Virus record (IMG/VR): IMGVR_UViG_3300049719_000023
Span: 1 to 29,352 of that record
Strand: one strand, 5' to 3'
Length of the DNA: 29,352 nucleotides
DNA from: a virus
The notes under the pieces were generated by a model, which ran no database searches, was not told the origin of the DNA, and was given only the letters and a program-made list of their open reading frames with translations. Both the position numbers and the translations under genes were made by a program. How positions within the stretch are numbered: position 1 is the first letter of the stretch; each line of letters opens with the position of its first letter. Below, piece after piece: positions 21,342-28,415 of this stretch.

Positions 21342-22100
21342 TCACGGCTGCGCTACCGTAAGGACTCGGATATCAGGCGCTGGCTGTCCCGGCGAGGCGA
21401 ATTCCAGCGAGATGCCGACGTTCGCGAAGGTGTTGAGGATGAGGGTTTCGCTGTTGGGAATCGTGAAGGTAAAGTCGACCGAGCCGCGATCTTCGAAGTA
21501 GGCGCTATTCACCAATGCGGCCACGTTGCGCGCGGGAGAGTTGTCCTCGATGCCAAGGTTCATGGTGTCCATGAGATTGAGCATGTCTTCTTGGCCAAGA
21601 CGAGACGCGAGCCGCGCCGCCTTGTCGAAAGCACCGAGGCCGAACGTAGCGAGTCCAGCTCCATCGGGATTCGGGTTCGCGTGGCGGAAAAACTGAATCG
21701 AAGTCGTGAACGTGTAGATGTTGTCGTTGGTCTCGACGGTCTGAGTAGTCGGCGTGGCCGTCGCCCAGTGGGTGTTGTCGGTAGCCGGACCGGCGCCGCC
21801 CGTTACCGCCATGATGCACAGGTAAGAGTTGGCGCCGACCGAGACGAGCGCGCCGTAGGCGTAGGCAAGTGTCACGTCCCACGCGGGATAGACCGCGGTC
21901 AGGTATGATTTGTTCCCGGTGCCGAAGTCCGAATAGCTCGACATGATCCGGACAGTCGCGTACTCGTCCTCGTCGCTTCCCGCTGGGCTCTTTTGGTCAG
22001 CGGGTCGGACGCTGTTGGGCGCCATGCCGTAGGCAGTGCGCACGAGGTAGCAGATCAGGAACTCGGCCGCGTCCTTGAAACTGTTGGCGACAAAGCTCAT
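21342..22100 (-). CDS. Tail terminator/neck protein with a carbohydrate-binding-like insert
   Basis: Position before the sheath gene and the ends MSFVANSFKDAAEFLICYLV and TLILNTFANVGISLEFASPG fit LIC_12616-type neck terminator proteins, which cap the tube and connect it to the head. The family is usually shorter; here a stretch at residues 70-113 (YPAWDVTLAYAYGALVSVGA, then NSYLCIMAVTGGAGP and THW) has the layout of a CBM5/12 module and interrupts the fold. The 252-aa protein then resumes with DNIYTFTTSIQFFRHANPNP, DKAARLASRLGQEDMLNLMD and DRGSVDFTFTIPNSE. Its ATG overlaps the previous stop (ATGA). Confidence 0.75.
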   Translation of the reverse strand: MSFVANSFKDAAEFLICYLVRTAYGMAPNSVRPADQKSPAGSDEDEYATVRIMSSYSDFGTGNKSYLTAVYPAWDVTLAYAYGALVSVGANSYLCIMAVTGGAGPATDNTHWATATPTTQTVETNDNIYTFTTSIQFFRHANPNPDGAGLATFGLGAFDKAARLASRLGQEDMLNLMDTMNLGIEDNSPARNVAALVNSAYFEDRGSVDFTFTIPNSETLILNTFANVGISLEFASPGQPAPDIRVLTVAQP

Positions 22101-22471
22101 GGTGATCCCTCCGGGAGTAGTCGCTGCGCAAGTGCCTTGATCATGCCGTGCTTGTAGAAACCCTCGACATGCAGCACCTGGAAGGTGTGGCCCATGTCGT
22201 TGATCAACACGTCGCCGATGGTAGAAGACCCATCGCCAGCGCTCACGGGAACCGATGAGTAGAAGGCCCTGACGTCCGAAAGTCTGACGCCATCGGGGAG
22301 AAACTGCGCATCTTCGGTGTTGGCGGGCTGGATGATTCCCGCAACGGTCAAATCATCGTAGGACTGCTGGGCGATGCCTTCGCCCGAGTAGGTCGTGGTA
22401 GGCCGGCGCCGTGTGAAGGTGGTGCCACCCAAGTCGAAGTCAACGACGATGTCGGAAACGTCGACTCTCAT
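22097..22471 (-). CDS. Neck/head-closure-type protein
   Basis: This 124-aa protein lies between the HK97 gp10-like and terminator genes, where head-closure or stopper proteins are normally found. It has the pattern TFTRRRPTTTYSGEGIAQQ, then TVAGIIQPANTEDAQFLPDG and DVLINDMGHTFQVLHVEGFY, similar to small connector proteins with a query-type beta fold. The assignment is by pattern and position. Its ATG overlaps the preceding stop. Confidence 0.6.
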   Translation of the reverse strand: MRVDVSDIVVDFDLGGTTFTRRRPTTTYSGEGIAQQSYDDLTVAGIIQPANTEDAQFLPDGVRLSDVRAFYSSVPVSAGDGSSTIGDVLINDMGHTFQVLHVEGFYKHGMIKALAQRLLPEGSP

Positions 22472-22980
22472 CGGACTACCCTCGCGTTTGCGGATTCGGA
22501 TCCAGCCTCAATCCAGGTGATCGACTGCCGAAGGTTCCCGCTTGCAATCAGTGGCCGAGAGCTGGCCTTGCCGAAACGGCGCTTACGCGCGTCGATGGTG
22601 GATTGCTTGAGCGGTGCAAAGTCTGCCGTGGTGAACTCGCGCTTGACTTCGCCGGCCGCCAGCGCCCCGAGTTGCCCCATGGCCTGGCTGACCGTCGATT
22701 CACCTTGCACCACGGCGCGAAGGTTCTTCTCGTTGAGCGCGCTAAACTTGGGCATGCCTCGGCGAATCCCGCCGCGAAGAAAAGAGCGCTCTGGGATGTT
22801 CTGCTCTGGTGAGCCGAATTCGTGAACTGCGGCGATCATCGCCATGGGGGTGCCGTCTTCTTCAGGCTTCGCGCCCACGGGAACGCCCACAAGAACGCTC
22901 TTGTTTGCGTCCTTCATGCGCTGGCGAAGCGCCTTCAGTCCAGGCAGCGCGCCGCCGCTAGACTTAACTGAGAACGACAC
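22468..22980 (-). CDS. HK97 gp10-like tail/neck completion protein
   Basis: The 170-aa product starts at GTG 22980 (MSFSVKSSGGALPGLKALRQ), which overlaps the stop of the small upstream ORF and has a G-rich stretch before it. The central MIAAVHEFGSPEQNIPERSF is the hallmark of the HK97 gp10 and phage virion morphogenesis families, followed by LRGGIRRGMPKF. The C-terminal part has FTTADFAPLKQSTIDARKRR and RPLIASGNLRQSITWIE, also usual for such proteins. It likely joins head and tail. Confidence 0.8.
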   Translation of the reverse strand: MSFSVKSSGGALPGLKALRQRMKDANKSVLVGVPVGAKPEEDGTPMAMIAAVHEFGSPEQNIPERSFLRGGIRRGMPKFSALNEKNLRAVVQGESTVSQAMGQLGALAAGEVKREFTTADFAPLKQSTIDARKRRFGKASSRPLIASGNLRQSITWIEAGSESANARVVR

Positions 22981-23152
22981 GCTCGCCCCCAATCTGCATG
23001 CCACCAATCGTTGGCCGTTCGCCAGCGACAGTCATGCGCGTGAGCGTCCAGCGCGGCTCGGCGTCTGCCGGTGCTGTGTCCTTGACCTGCGTCTCGGTCA
23101 CGGCCGGCGCGGGCGTCGGGATTGCCTGCGTCCTGTGATGATGCTTGCTCAC
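22964..23152 (-). CDS. Small hypothetical protein in neck module (62 aa)
   Basis: The GTG at 23152 overlaps the preceding TGA (GTGA), and its own stop lies inside the next gene, so it fills the gap exactly. The product starts MSKHHHRTQAIPTPAPAVTE, Pro/His-rich, and ends with RWTLTRMTVAGERPTIGGMQ and IGGERVVLS. It is not recognised. The closeness of both overlaps supports translation. GAGG lies about 7 bases before the start. Confidence 0.6.
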   Translation of the reverse strand: MSKHHHRTQAIPTPAPAVTETQVKDTAPADAEPRWTLTRMTVAGERPTIGGMQIGGERVVLS

Positions 23153-23562
23153 CAAAGTACCTCGTCGAGTCCGTCGGCCGCCGCGAAGCTGCCCGCCGCA
23201 ATGGTGCCGCCCAACCCGACCATGTCGCGCAGCTCGCAGTAGCGGCGCCCGTAGTCGGTCAAGAGGAACGTGTCGGAAAGCTGCTTGTTAAGTATCTGCG
23301 AATCAAACGAAGTCCCGACAGGGCCAACATGCTTCTCGGTTGTATTGCCGCCGTTCATCTGGACAATGCCCCTGGCCGCTCTGGCCTTGCTCACCACGAT
23401 GCTGTGGGCAACGTAGCAAGAAAGGCCCTCCGAATACCAAGACCCCCAGCTCCCCACATCAAAGAATGGGGTCGCCGCGTTCAAGAACTTCTGAACGTAG
23501 TCACCCGTCAGCGCGGAGAATTCGCCGTCGGGAAACTGGGCCTGGAATTCGGAGGGCAGCAC
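23149..23562 (-). CDS. Head-tail connector, DUF4054 family
   Basis: This 137-aa protein begins MLPSEFQAQFPDGEFSALTG at a GTG four bases after the capsid stop. It shows the DUF4054 layout: a first helix, then FLNAATPFFDVGSWGSWYSE and GLSCYVAHSIVVSKA, then GPVGTSFDSQIL and a final TDYGRRYCELRDMVGLGG, the conserved TxYGRRYxEL motif. It likely binds the portal or neck as an adaptor. Confidence 0.8.
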   Translation of the reverse strand: MLPSEFQAQFPDGEFSALTGDYVQKFLNAATPFFDVGSWGSWYSEGLSCYVAHSIVVSKARAARGIVQMNGGNTTEKHVGPVGTSFDSQILNKQLSDTFLLTDYGRRYCELRDMVGLGGTIAAGSFAAADGLDEVLW

Positions 23563-23566
23563 GGGG

Positions 23567-24826
23567 TTAGCTCTGTTGATCGGCCTTCAGGACGTTGTCC
23601 TGGTAGTAGATCGTCGAGGGGTATCGGACGTCGATTGGGCAGAAGCGGTAGCGACCGGGGACCACCACTTCATCATTGCGGGGCTGAGGAGCCAGGAAGG
23701 TCAGCGTCAGGGGCTGATGCATGATCAGGTATTCCGGGGACTTCGCGTAGTAGACCACGCGAGATGACACCTGACCGGCGGTGATGGCGGATCCGGAGTG
23801 CTTCAGAGCGCCAGCGTAGTTCAGCGAAGAACCCGCCGTGGTGATGGCGCTCCCCGTGGACTCGTCCTTGTCGGGAACGATGCCGTGAAATTGGATGTCG
23901 ATGTTCCCTTGCAGCTTGCTCATGTTGTTCGCCTTGATGTAGGCGAGCAGGCTTTGCCCAACCGGCACGGTCACGCCGCTTCCAGTCGCGGAGAGGATTG
24001 TGTTGTTGAGCGCCGACAGTGCATCCATCGGGAGAGCGATGTCAGTCACCAGGGCGTTGGTACCCGATGCCGAGTACACCGCCGTGATGCCCAGATTGAT
24101 GTCGGCCAGGATGGCGAGGGGCGACGTCGATGAGTTGTCCCAGTTGCCAGTTGGCGCGACCACGGGGGTAATCTTCGAGCTGGGCTGATTCCAGAACCCA
24201 TAGAGCCCGTGGACGGTGTCACCGCGAAGCGCGATGTCCTGCATGTGGCGCTCGTAGCCGATCATCGCCGCCTTCATGCGGAAGTCGCTCAAGGGCTTCT
24301 TGAGCTGCTGCGATTCGATCAGCTCTTGGACGTTGTACTTGTAGCCGATCTTTCCGCCCTTGACCTCGATCAAGCGCCGGCCGAACTTGGCGTCGGCGAA
24401 AGGCATATCAGTTGCGTTGGCCGCAACGATCTGCCCCTTGCCGGTGCTCGTGTACTCTTCGGCCTGCACGCTGTCCGCCCACGGGGGAGCCTCGTAGGAG
24501 ACGGGGATAAGGTCCTTGTAGACCACGGGGACGCGGAACTTCTCCAGCATCTTCGCCTCGGTGTAGGCGAGCTGGGAAATGTTCCACGAGAGGGGATCTG
24601 TCGAGTCGTAGGCGGCTCGCGTCCCGTCGAAGATGTACCCGAACGACTTCAGCGCGGCTTCGATTTGGTCGAAGCGGCTGGCGGCGTTGAGCGGGCGGCC
24701 ATCTGCGGTGATGTGGTTGGTCAGTTCGACCATCCGGCCTTGCGGGTGGCCGTCGAACAGTCGCAGCGTGCGGCAGTCGACAGCGTAGCCCTTTGCGTCC
24801 TTTACCTGAGTTCTTGAGAGCAACAT
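23567..24826 (-). CDS. Major capsid protein, DUF2184 family
   Basis: The ATG at 24826 (MLLSRTQVKDAKGYAVDC) follows AAGGAAAGGAC. The 419-aa sequence matches the DUF2184 HK97-fold capsid family: AYTEAKMLEKFRVPVVYKDL followed by IPVSYEAPPWADSVQAEEYT, GKIGYKYNVQELIESQQLKK, ERHMQDIALRGDTVHGLYGF, WNQPSSKI, then ALPMDALSALNNTIL, and a C-terminal core domain with YYAKSPEYLIMHQPLTLTFL and RFCPIDVRYPSTIYYQDN. It follows the protease-scaffold and cement genes as expected. An upstream in-frame extension to 24898 lacks family similarity and has no ribosome binding site. Confidence 0.9.
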   Translation of the reverse strand: MLLSRTQVKDAKGYAVDCRTLRLFDGHPQGRMVELTNHITADGRPLNAASRFDQIEAALKSFGYIFDGTRAAYDSTDPLSWNISQLAYTEAKMLEKFRVPVVYKDLIPVSYEAPPWADSVQAEEYTSTGKGQIVAANATDMPFADAKFGRRLIEVKGGKIGYKYNVQELIESQQLKKPLSDFRMKAAMIGYERHMQDIALRGDTVHGLYGFWNQPSSKITPVVAPTGNWDNSSTSPLAILADINLGITAVYSASGTNALVTDIALPMDALSALNNTILSATGSGVTVPVGQSLLAYIKANNMSKLQGNIDIQFHGIVPDKDESTGSAITTAGSSLNYAGALKHSGSAITAGQVSSRVVYYAKSPEYLIMHQPLTLTFLAPQPRNDEVVVPGRYRFCPIDVRYPSTIYYQDNVLKADQQS

Positions 24827-24854
24827 TTGCTGTGTCCTTTCCTTGCTGTGCCTG

Positions 24855-25409
24855 TTACGAGATGTATGGCGCGATGTCGCGACGGTAGACCGCCACAACG
24901 CCGAGCTGACCTTGGGACGTGGTGGTCTTCCACACGTGGCCCGGAACTGCGATGCGCGAACCGCTTGCGGTGCCGGCGGAGTCGCCTCCCACGTTGGTCG
25001 AGATGCCCGTCGAGGGCGAGTACGGGGTGACGAGCGCGATCACTTGATCGTTTTCGTTGACGTTCTCGGCCGCCATGCAAACAACGTCGCCAGTCTCGTA
25101 GACTGCGAACTCGTCGTTGGTCTTGTAGCCAACCAGCTTCGTGGACGGGTCAGCGCCGCGCTTGATTCTGCGCGAGCTGATGCCGACGGGACGAAGGTAG
25201 CCGGTCTGGAGCAACCCGGCGTTGTTGTCCGCGCCGGGGTACTTGGCGACGACCACGCCGAAGTCGACCATGCCAGCGGAGTCGAGTCCGTTGGTCGTTC
25301 CGACGTTGATGAACGTGCTCTTGGGGGCGTCGGTCTTGCCGTTCGCTTCCGCGCCGGGGAGCCCGATCTGCTGAACGTATCCGCCTACGGTATCGAGTAG
25401 AGATGCCAT
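24855..25409 (-). CDS. Capsid structural cement/decoration-type protein
   Basis: The product is 184 aa and sits between scaffold and major capsid genes, where decoration or cement proteins are common in phages with DUF2213 and DUF2184. It begins MASLLDTVGGYVQQIGLPGA and carries FINVGTTNGLDSAGMVDFGV, TGYLRPVGISSRRIKRGADP, VYETGDVVCMAAENVNENDQ and a final QGQLGVVAVYRRDIAPYIS, beta-rich throughout. AAGGAAAGG precedes the ATG. It is probably needed in many copies per head, fitting the strong ribosome binding site. Confidence 0.7.
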   Translation of the reverse strand: MASLLDTVGGYVQQIGLPGAEANGKTDAPKSTFINVGTTNGLDSAGMVDFGVVVAKYPGADNNAGLLQTGYLRPVGISSRRIKRGADPSTKLVGYKTNDEFAVYETGDVVCMAAENVNENDQVIALVTPYSPSTGISTNVGGDSAGTASGSRIAVPGHVWKTTTSQGQLGVVAVYRRDIAPYIS

Positions 25410-25433
25410 GTTCTTTGCCTTTCCTTTGAAGCC

Positions 25434-26027
25434 TTAGAGACGCTCAACCGGGCCGGTCGCCGTCCATGAAGTGGTGTTGCTGCCGAGGGCGCGTCCGACG
25501 GCTGCATCTTGGGCCGCGAGGGCGGCGTGCTTGGGGAGCGCCAGCAAGACTCCGAAGGTCGCCTTGACCTGGTCTTCCGTGGCCTTGTCGATGCCGGCGG
25601 CGCCGAACAGTTCGTCGGCAACGGCCTTGTTGGTGGCATCGCCACAAGCAACCGCGATGGCTGCCTTGCGGATGTCGTGCGAGCTGCCCTTGATGTCCAG
25701 CTCGGGCGCCAGCTTCTTGGCCGACTCAACCAGCGCGGCGCGGTCTGCGACGAGCGTGTCGATGTCGATGGCTTCCACCTTCGCCAGCTTGGCCTTGAGG
25801 GCGGTGATTTCTGTGTCATTGGCCGTGACCGACGCCTTGACGGCGGTCAGCTCGGCATCCTTGGCAGAAATCTTCGCCTTGTGCGTGTCGACGGCTTCGC
25901 TGAAGTCGGCGATCACTTGGTCGCGGTCTGCGGCCAGTTTCTTGACGTGGGTCTCGATGGCCTCGGCCGCTAGTTCGTCAATCTCGAACCGCGGCAGCCC
26001 ATCCACTGCGATCTTACGTGTGCTCAT
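25434..26027 (-). CDS. Nested in-frame scaffold protein (internal start)
   Basis: Inside the protease-scaffold gene, GAGGAG lies 7 bases before an in-frame ATG at 26027 (MSTRKIAVDGLPRFEIDELA), exactly at the junction between protease and coiled-coil parts. Translation from here would give a 197-aa scaffold without the protease, as known for the lambda C/Nu3 gene pair. This is an inference from the ribosome binding site quality and domain boundary; the same DNA is counted in the full-length gene. Confidence 0.6.
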   Translation of the reverse strand: MSTRKIAVDGLPRFEIDELAAEAIETHVKKLAADRDQVIADFSEAVDTHKAKISAKDAELTAVKASVTANDTEITALKAKLAKVEAIDIDTLVADRAALVESAKKLAPELDIKGSSHDIRKAAIAVACGDATNKAVADELFGAAGIDKATEDQVKATFGVLLALPKHAALAAQDAAVGRALGSNTTSWTATGPVERL

Positions 26028-26579
26028 GGTCTGCTCCTCTGTTTGGTTTTCACGGTCCGCGATTCGGCAAACAGGTCCGCCCCGCGGGACGTCGACGATG
26101 GCGACGTGATCCCCTAAAATTTCTCGCTGGTAGCCGTCGAAGCCTTCGCCCGGTGTCAGGTCGAGGTTGAAGCTATAGCCGCATGAAAGCGCGCCCTTGC
26201 CAGCGACTACCTTGCTGACCATGGCGCCGTCTTTGACGATGGACTTCCCGCCGAGCAGGTCGCCGTCGGCCTTGCTGACGTCGCGAACTTCGCCCTTGGA
26301 CAGCTTCGCCCAGTTCTGCGCGTTCACGCCTCCGGACGGATGCCCATCGGTGATCGGCACGTTCTCGAAGCTGGCGACTGTCTCGGGGCGGAATACCTCG
26401 TCAGCCGTCCGCATGAGCCGCACCAGCGCGCGCGGGTCACCGTCAAGGCCAAGCTCGCCGCGGGTGTAGGTCTGCACGCCAGTCCGACCGATGATCGCGG
26501 GCGCGACGAGGTAGCCTTGCGGCGTGACCTCGCGCTTCGAGATCGTCGTGATGTCGTGGACCTGGCAGCGGGTGCTCAT
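25434..26579 (-). CDS. Capsid maturation protease-scaffold, DUF2213 family
   Basis: The 381-aa protein has an N-terminal DUF2213 domain (about residues 1-180): ISKREVTPQGYLVAPAIIGR, TGVQTYTRGELG, ETVASFENVPITDGHPSGGV and the conserved end QREILGDHVAIVDVPRGGPV. DUF2213 proteins are thought to be head maturation proteases. The C-terminal part (about 185-381) is a long charged coiled coil (KKLAADRDQVIADFSEAVDT, KAKISAKDAELTAVKASVTA) with a helical tail domain, the expected scaffold. A strong internal start at 26027 suggests the scaffold is also made alone. Its ATG overlaps the previous stop (TAATG). Confidence 0.85.
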   Translation of the reverse strand: MSTRCQVHDITTISKREVTPQGYLVAPAIIGRTGVQTYTRGELGLDGDPRALVRLMRTADEVFRPETVASFENVPITDGHPSGGVNAQNWAKLSKGEVRDVSKADGDLLGGKSIVKDGAMVSKVVAGKGALSCGYSFNLDLTPGEGFDGYQREILGDHVAIVDVPRGGPVCRIADRENQTEEQTMSTRKIAVDGLPRFEIDELAAEAIETHVKKLAADRDQVIADFSEAVDTHKAKISAKDAELTAVKASVTANDTEITALKAKLAKVEAIDIDTLVADRAALVESAKKLAPELDIKGSSHDIRKAAIAVACGDATNKAVADELFGAAGIDKATEDQVKATFGVLLALPKHAALAAQDAAVGRALGSNTTSWTATGPVERL

Positions 26580-27019
26580 TACTTCTTGCCCTCGACTGCC
26601 GCATGCGCAGCTTGCTTGGCGTACGTCAACGCCTTCGCCAAATTGCCTGCTCTTTCGTGCCCCTCGCTTTGCTTAGCAAAATCCCTGGAACTTTCGCTGT
26701 CACTGCGCCTAGCGGCTTCTCTGTAATATTCGATTGCTTTCGTGGCTCTTCCCGCCACCTCGTGTTGCTTTCCTGTCTTCTGTAAATCCTTGAGTTCTTC
26801 CTTGCTGGCTCCAGTGACGGGAGAAAAGACTAGGTGCCCTTCGGCGTTTCGCTGACTACTTCCGCTCCCTTTGCCACCGCCGCCACCCCCGCTTCCCCCG
26901 CTTCCCCATTTCCCATCCGGGTCGCGTGGCTGGTCTGGGCTTCCGTCCAACGCCTTCACGATGCGCTTCGCGCCCTTGACGCCATCCCGAGCAAGTCGCT
27001 TGTAGAAGTTGATGTCCAT
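26579..27019 (-). CDS. Small tagged protein with Gly-rich linker and TPR-like helices
   Basis: The 146-aa product begins MDINFYKRLARDGVKGAKRI, sharing its first ~45 residues with the gene at 14560-15054, including the DQPRDPDGKWGSGGSGG motif and Gly-rich linker. The C-terminal half is helical with TPR-like pairs (GKQHEVAGRATKAIEYYREA, EGHERAGNLAKALTYAKQAA). The ATG at 27019 is 2 bases after the previous stop; an open frame extends upstream into the neighbour and is not used. No enzyme motif is visible. It may be a virion-carried protein; the function is not known. Confidence 0.7.
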   Translation of the reverse strand: MDINFYKRLARDGVKGAKRIVKALDGSPDQPRDPDGKWGSGGSGGGGGGKGSGSSQRNAEGHLVFSPVTGASKEELKDLQKTGKQHEVAGRATKAIEYYREAARRSDSESSRDFAKQSEGHERAGNLAKALTYAKQAAHAAVEGKK

Positions 27020-27021
27020 GG

Positions 27022-27333
27022 TTACTTGCCCCAGCAATCCCCCGCCTTGTGGCAGGCCAGCGCGTCCTTGTAGGCGTCCTTGGCCTGCTCGTGTTCGCCG
27101 CGCGACTCGTGCAAGCGCCCGCGCTCTTCGTGAACAGACGCGGCCTGGTCGTGCTCGCCGGCTTCGCTGTGGGCCTTGGCGCGCCCGTTGAGTTCGCCGA
27201 TGGCGCCCGCAAGCTGCGTGCTGGAATCGGAATCGTCCATCTCTTCGCCGGGCATCGAGCCGAAGTCGTCAGCGATGTGCTTCGCATTCGCGTTGCCGTC
27301 GGCTGCCAAGCGTCGGTAGAGTTCGGTATTCAT
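27022..27333 (-). CDS. Small tagged protein with TPR-like helices
   Basis: The 103-aa protein begins MNTELYRRLAADGNANAKHI, a more distant version of the YKRLARDG tag (Y, RLA, DG, AK and I conserved). It lacks the DQPRD motif and Gly linker. The rest is TPR-like: GRAKAHSEAGEHDQAASVHE, then ERGRLHESRGEHEQAKDAYK. AGAGGAGA precedes the ATG at 27333, which overlaps the stop of the head morphogenesis gene (ATGA). An extension upstream to 27420 lies inside that gene and is rejected. Confidence 0.7.
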   Translation of the reverse strand: MNTELYRRLAADGNANAKHIADDFGSMPGEEMDDSDSSTQLAGAIGELNGRAKAHSEAGEHDQAASVHEERGRLHESRGEHEQAKDAYKDALACHKAGDCWGK

Positions 27334-28283
27334 GCTGCGATCTCCTCTTGCTGTTCGTTCGTGCCGAATCCGAGGGCCGCGTCGCCCATGTCGATAAATG
27401 GGATGGCCACGCACCTGCATAAAATCGGGGAGCCAGGGGTTGCCACTTCGTCGTCAACAATGGGCGGGTCGTCCCAGCTGAAAATCTTTCCATCAAGCTC
27501 CGCGTGCGACTCGCGGACGCGCTCGTCTTCCGACGTGGACCACTCAAACTTCTCGATCCCGACCTGCTGCTGTCGCTCTTGGTTGAAAGAGCTGTTCATC
27601 TTGCTGGTCTGGTCGCGCGCAATCAGCTTCGCGCGGTTCTCCGTGATGTCGCCGTCTCGCTGAATCTGGTCGACGAGCGATTCCCAGCGGACGCCGCCGG
27701 TCCAGCCCGCGGTAAGCGTCTCGGTCACGCGGCCGAAATACTTCTCGGGAATCGACTTGATGAGCGCGACGTTGTCCTTGGTCGCCGTCTTCATCGCTTG
27801 CAGGAGCGGGCCGTTCGCGTGGAGTAGGTGGCCGACGTCGACCCCGATGGCGCGCTTGATTTCGCGCGCGAGCCGGTCGTCCACGCTGTCACGGTTCGCT
27901 TCAACGGCGAGCCCGACCATGCGCTTGGTCCACTCGTCGAGACCGCCGAGCTTGCCCTTGGCAGAGCGAATGAATGCCTCGATGGAGTAGGGGAGGGAAT
28001 CGCCCACCCGCACGCCGTCGGCGCTTGTGGGGCGAGGCCAGTGCGATTCGAGCGCGGCTAGCTGGCCGTCGACGATGGACTTGCACCGCGAAACGAGCTG
28101 GAGAATGCCAGATCGATATTTCAGCTCCGCAACGTGGTTTGGATGAATCGGGCGCAGCCTCTTCACCGGCCGGGCGTTACCGTGGCGCCGTTTGTGCCCG
28201 CGAGCACCGGCCGCCAGAATCGCAAGGTGAAGCGCCATGCTGTTGGCCCATAGTGCAGCGTATTGCTGTGGCCATACAAGCAT
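27330..28283 (-). CDS. Head morphogenesis protein, SPP1 gp7/Mu F-like
   Basis: This family assists early head assembly and binds the portal. The 317-aa protein has the typical C-terminal motif: AKLIARDQTSKMNSSFNQER, QQQVGIEKFEWSTSEDERVR, ESHAELDGKIF and then PGSPILCRCVAIPF, the last resembling the conserved P-x-x-R/CRC signature. The N-terminal helical part (LRPIHPNHVAELKYRSGI) is also usual. The start is uncertain: ATG 28283 is used, ATG 28238 is an alternative, and neither has a good ribosome binding site. It is the first gene of the array here; its usual upstream partners, portal and terminase, are absent from the window. Confidence 0.85.
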   Translation of the reverse strand: MLVWPQQYAALWANSMALHLAILAAGARGHKRRHGNARPVKRLRPIHPNHVAELKYRSGILQLVSRCKSIVDGQLAALESHWPRPTSADGVRVGDSLPYSIEAFIRSAKGKLGGLDEWTKRMVGLAVEANRDSVDDRLAREIKRAIGVDVGHLLHANGPLLQAMKTATKDNVALIKSIPEKYFGRVTETLTAGWTGGVRWESLVDQIQRDGDITENRAKLIARDQTSKMNSSFNQERQQQVGIEKFEWSTSEDERVRESHAELDGKIFSWDDPPIVDDEVATPGSPILCRCVAIPFIDMGDAALGFGTNEQQEEIAA

Positions 28284-28310
28284 TGCGGTGCCACGTTGGC
28301 ACAATTGTTG

Positions 28311-28368
28311 CTAAGTAAAGTTTATGCGATAAAGTTTATTGACAATTCTCATGGTCTGCCTTCACTAT
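28311..28368 (+). promoter_or_regulatory. Divergent control region: direct repeats and sigma70-like promoter
   Basis: The AT-rich gap between the divergent genes has two exact copies of TAAAGTTTAT (28316-28325 and 28330-28339), 14 bases apart, next to TTGACA (28339-28344). A fair -10 element CACTAT (28363-28368) follows at 18 bases, giving a rightward promoter for the gene at 28416. The repeats could be operator sites that also control a leftward promoter for the structural array, of which no clear -10 is seen. Confidence 0.5.
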
Positions 28369-28415
28369 GGCCACAGGCTCCTCATTCCCGAGGGCCTCGA
28401 TAAAAGGAGACTCCG

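Noticed and set aside
22935-23201. Minus-strand frame of 88 residues over the small neck ORF
   Set aside because: The 62-residue frame fits the overlaps with both neighbours, whereas this one is Arg/Ala-rich and has no coupling.
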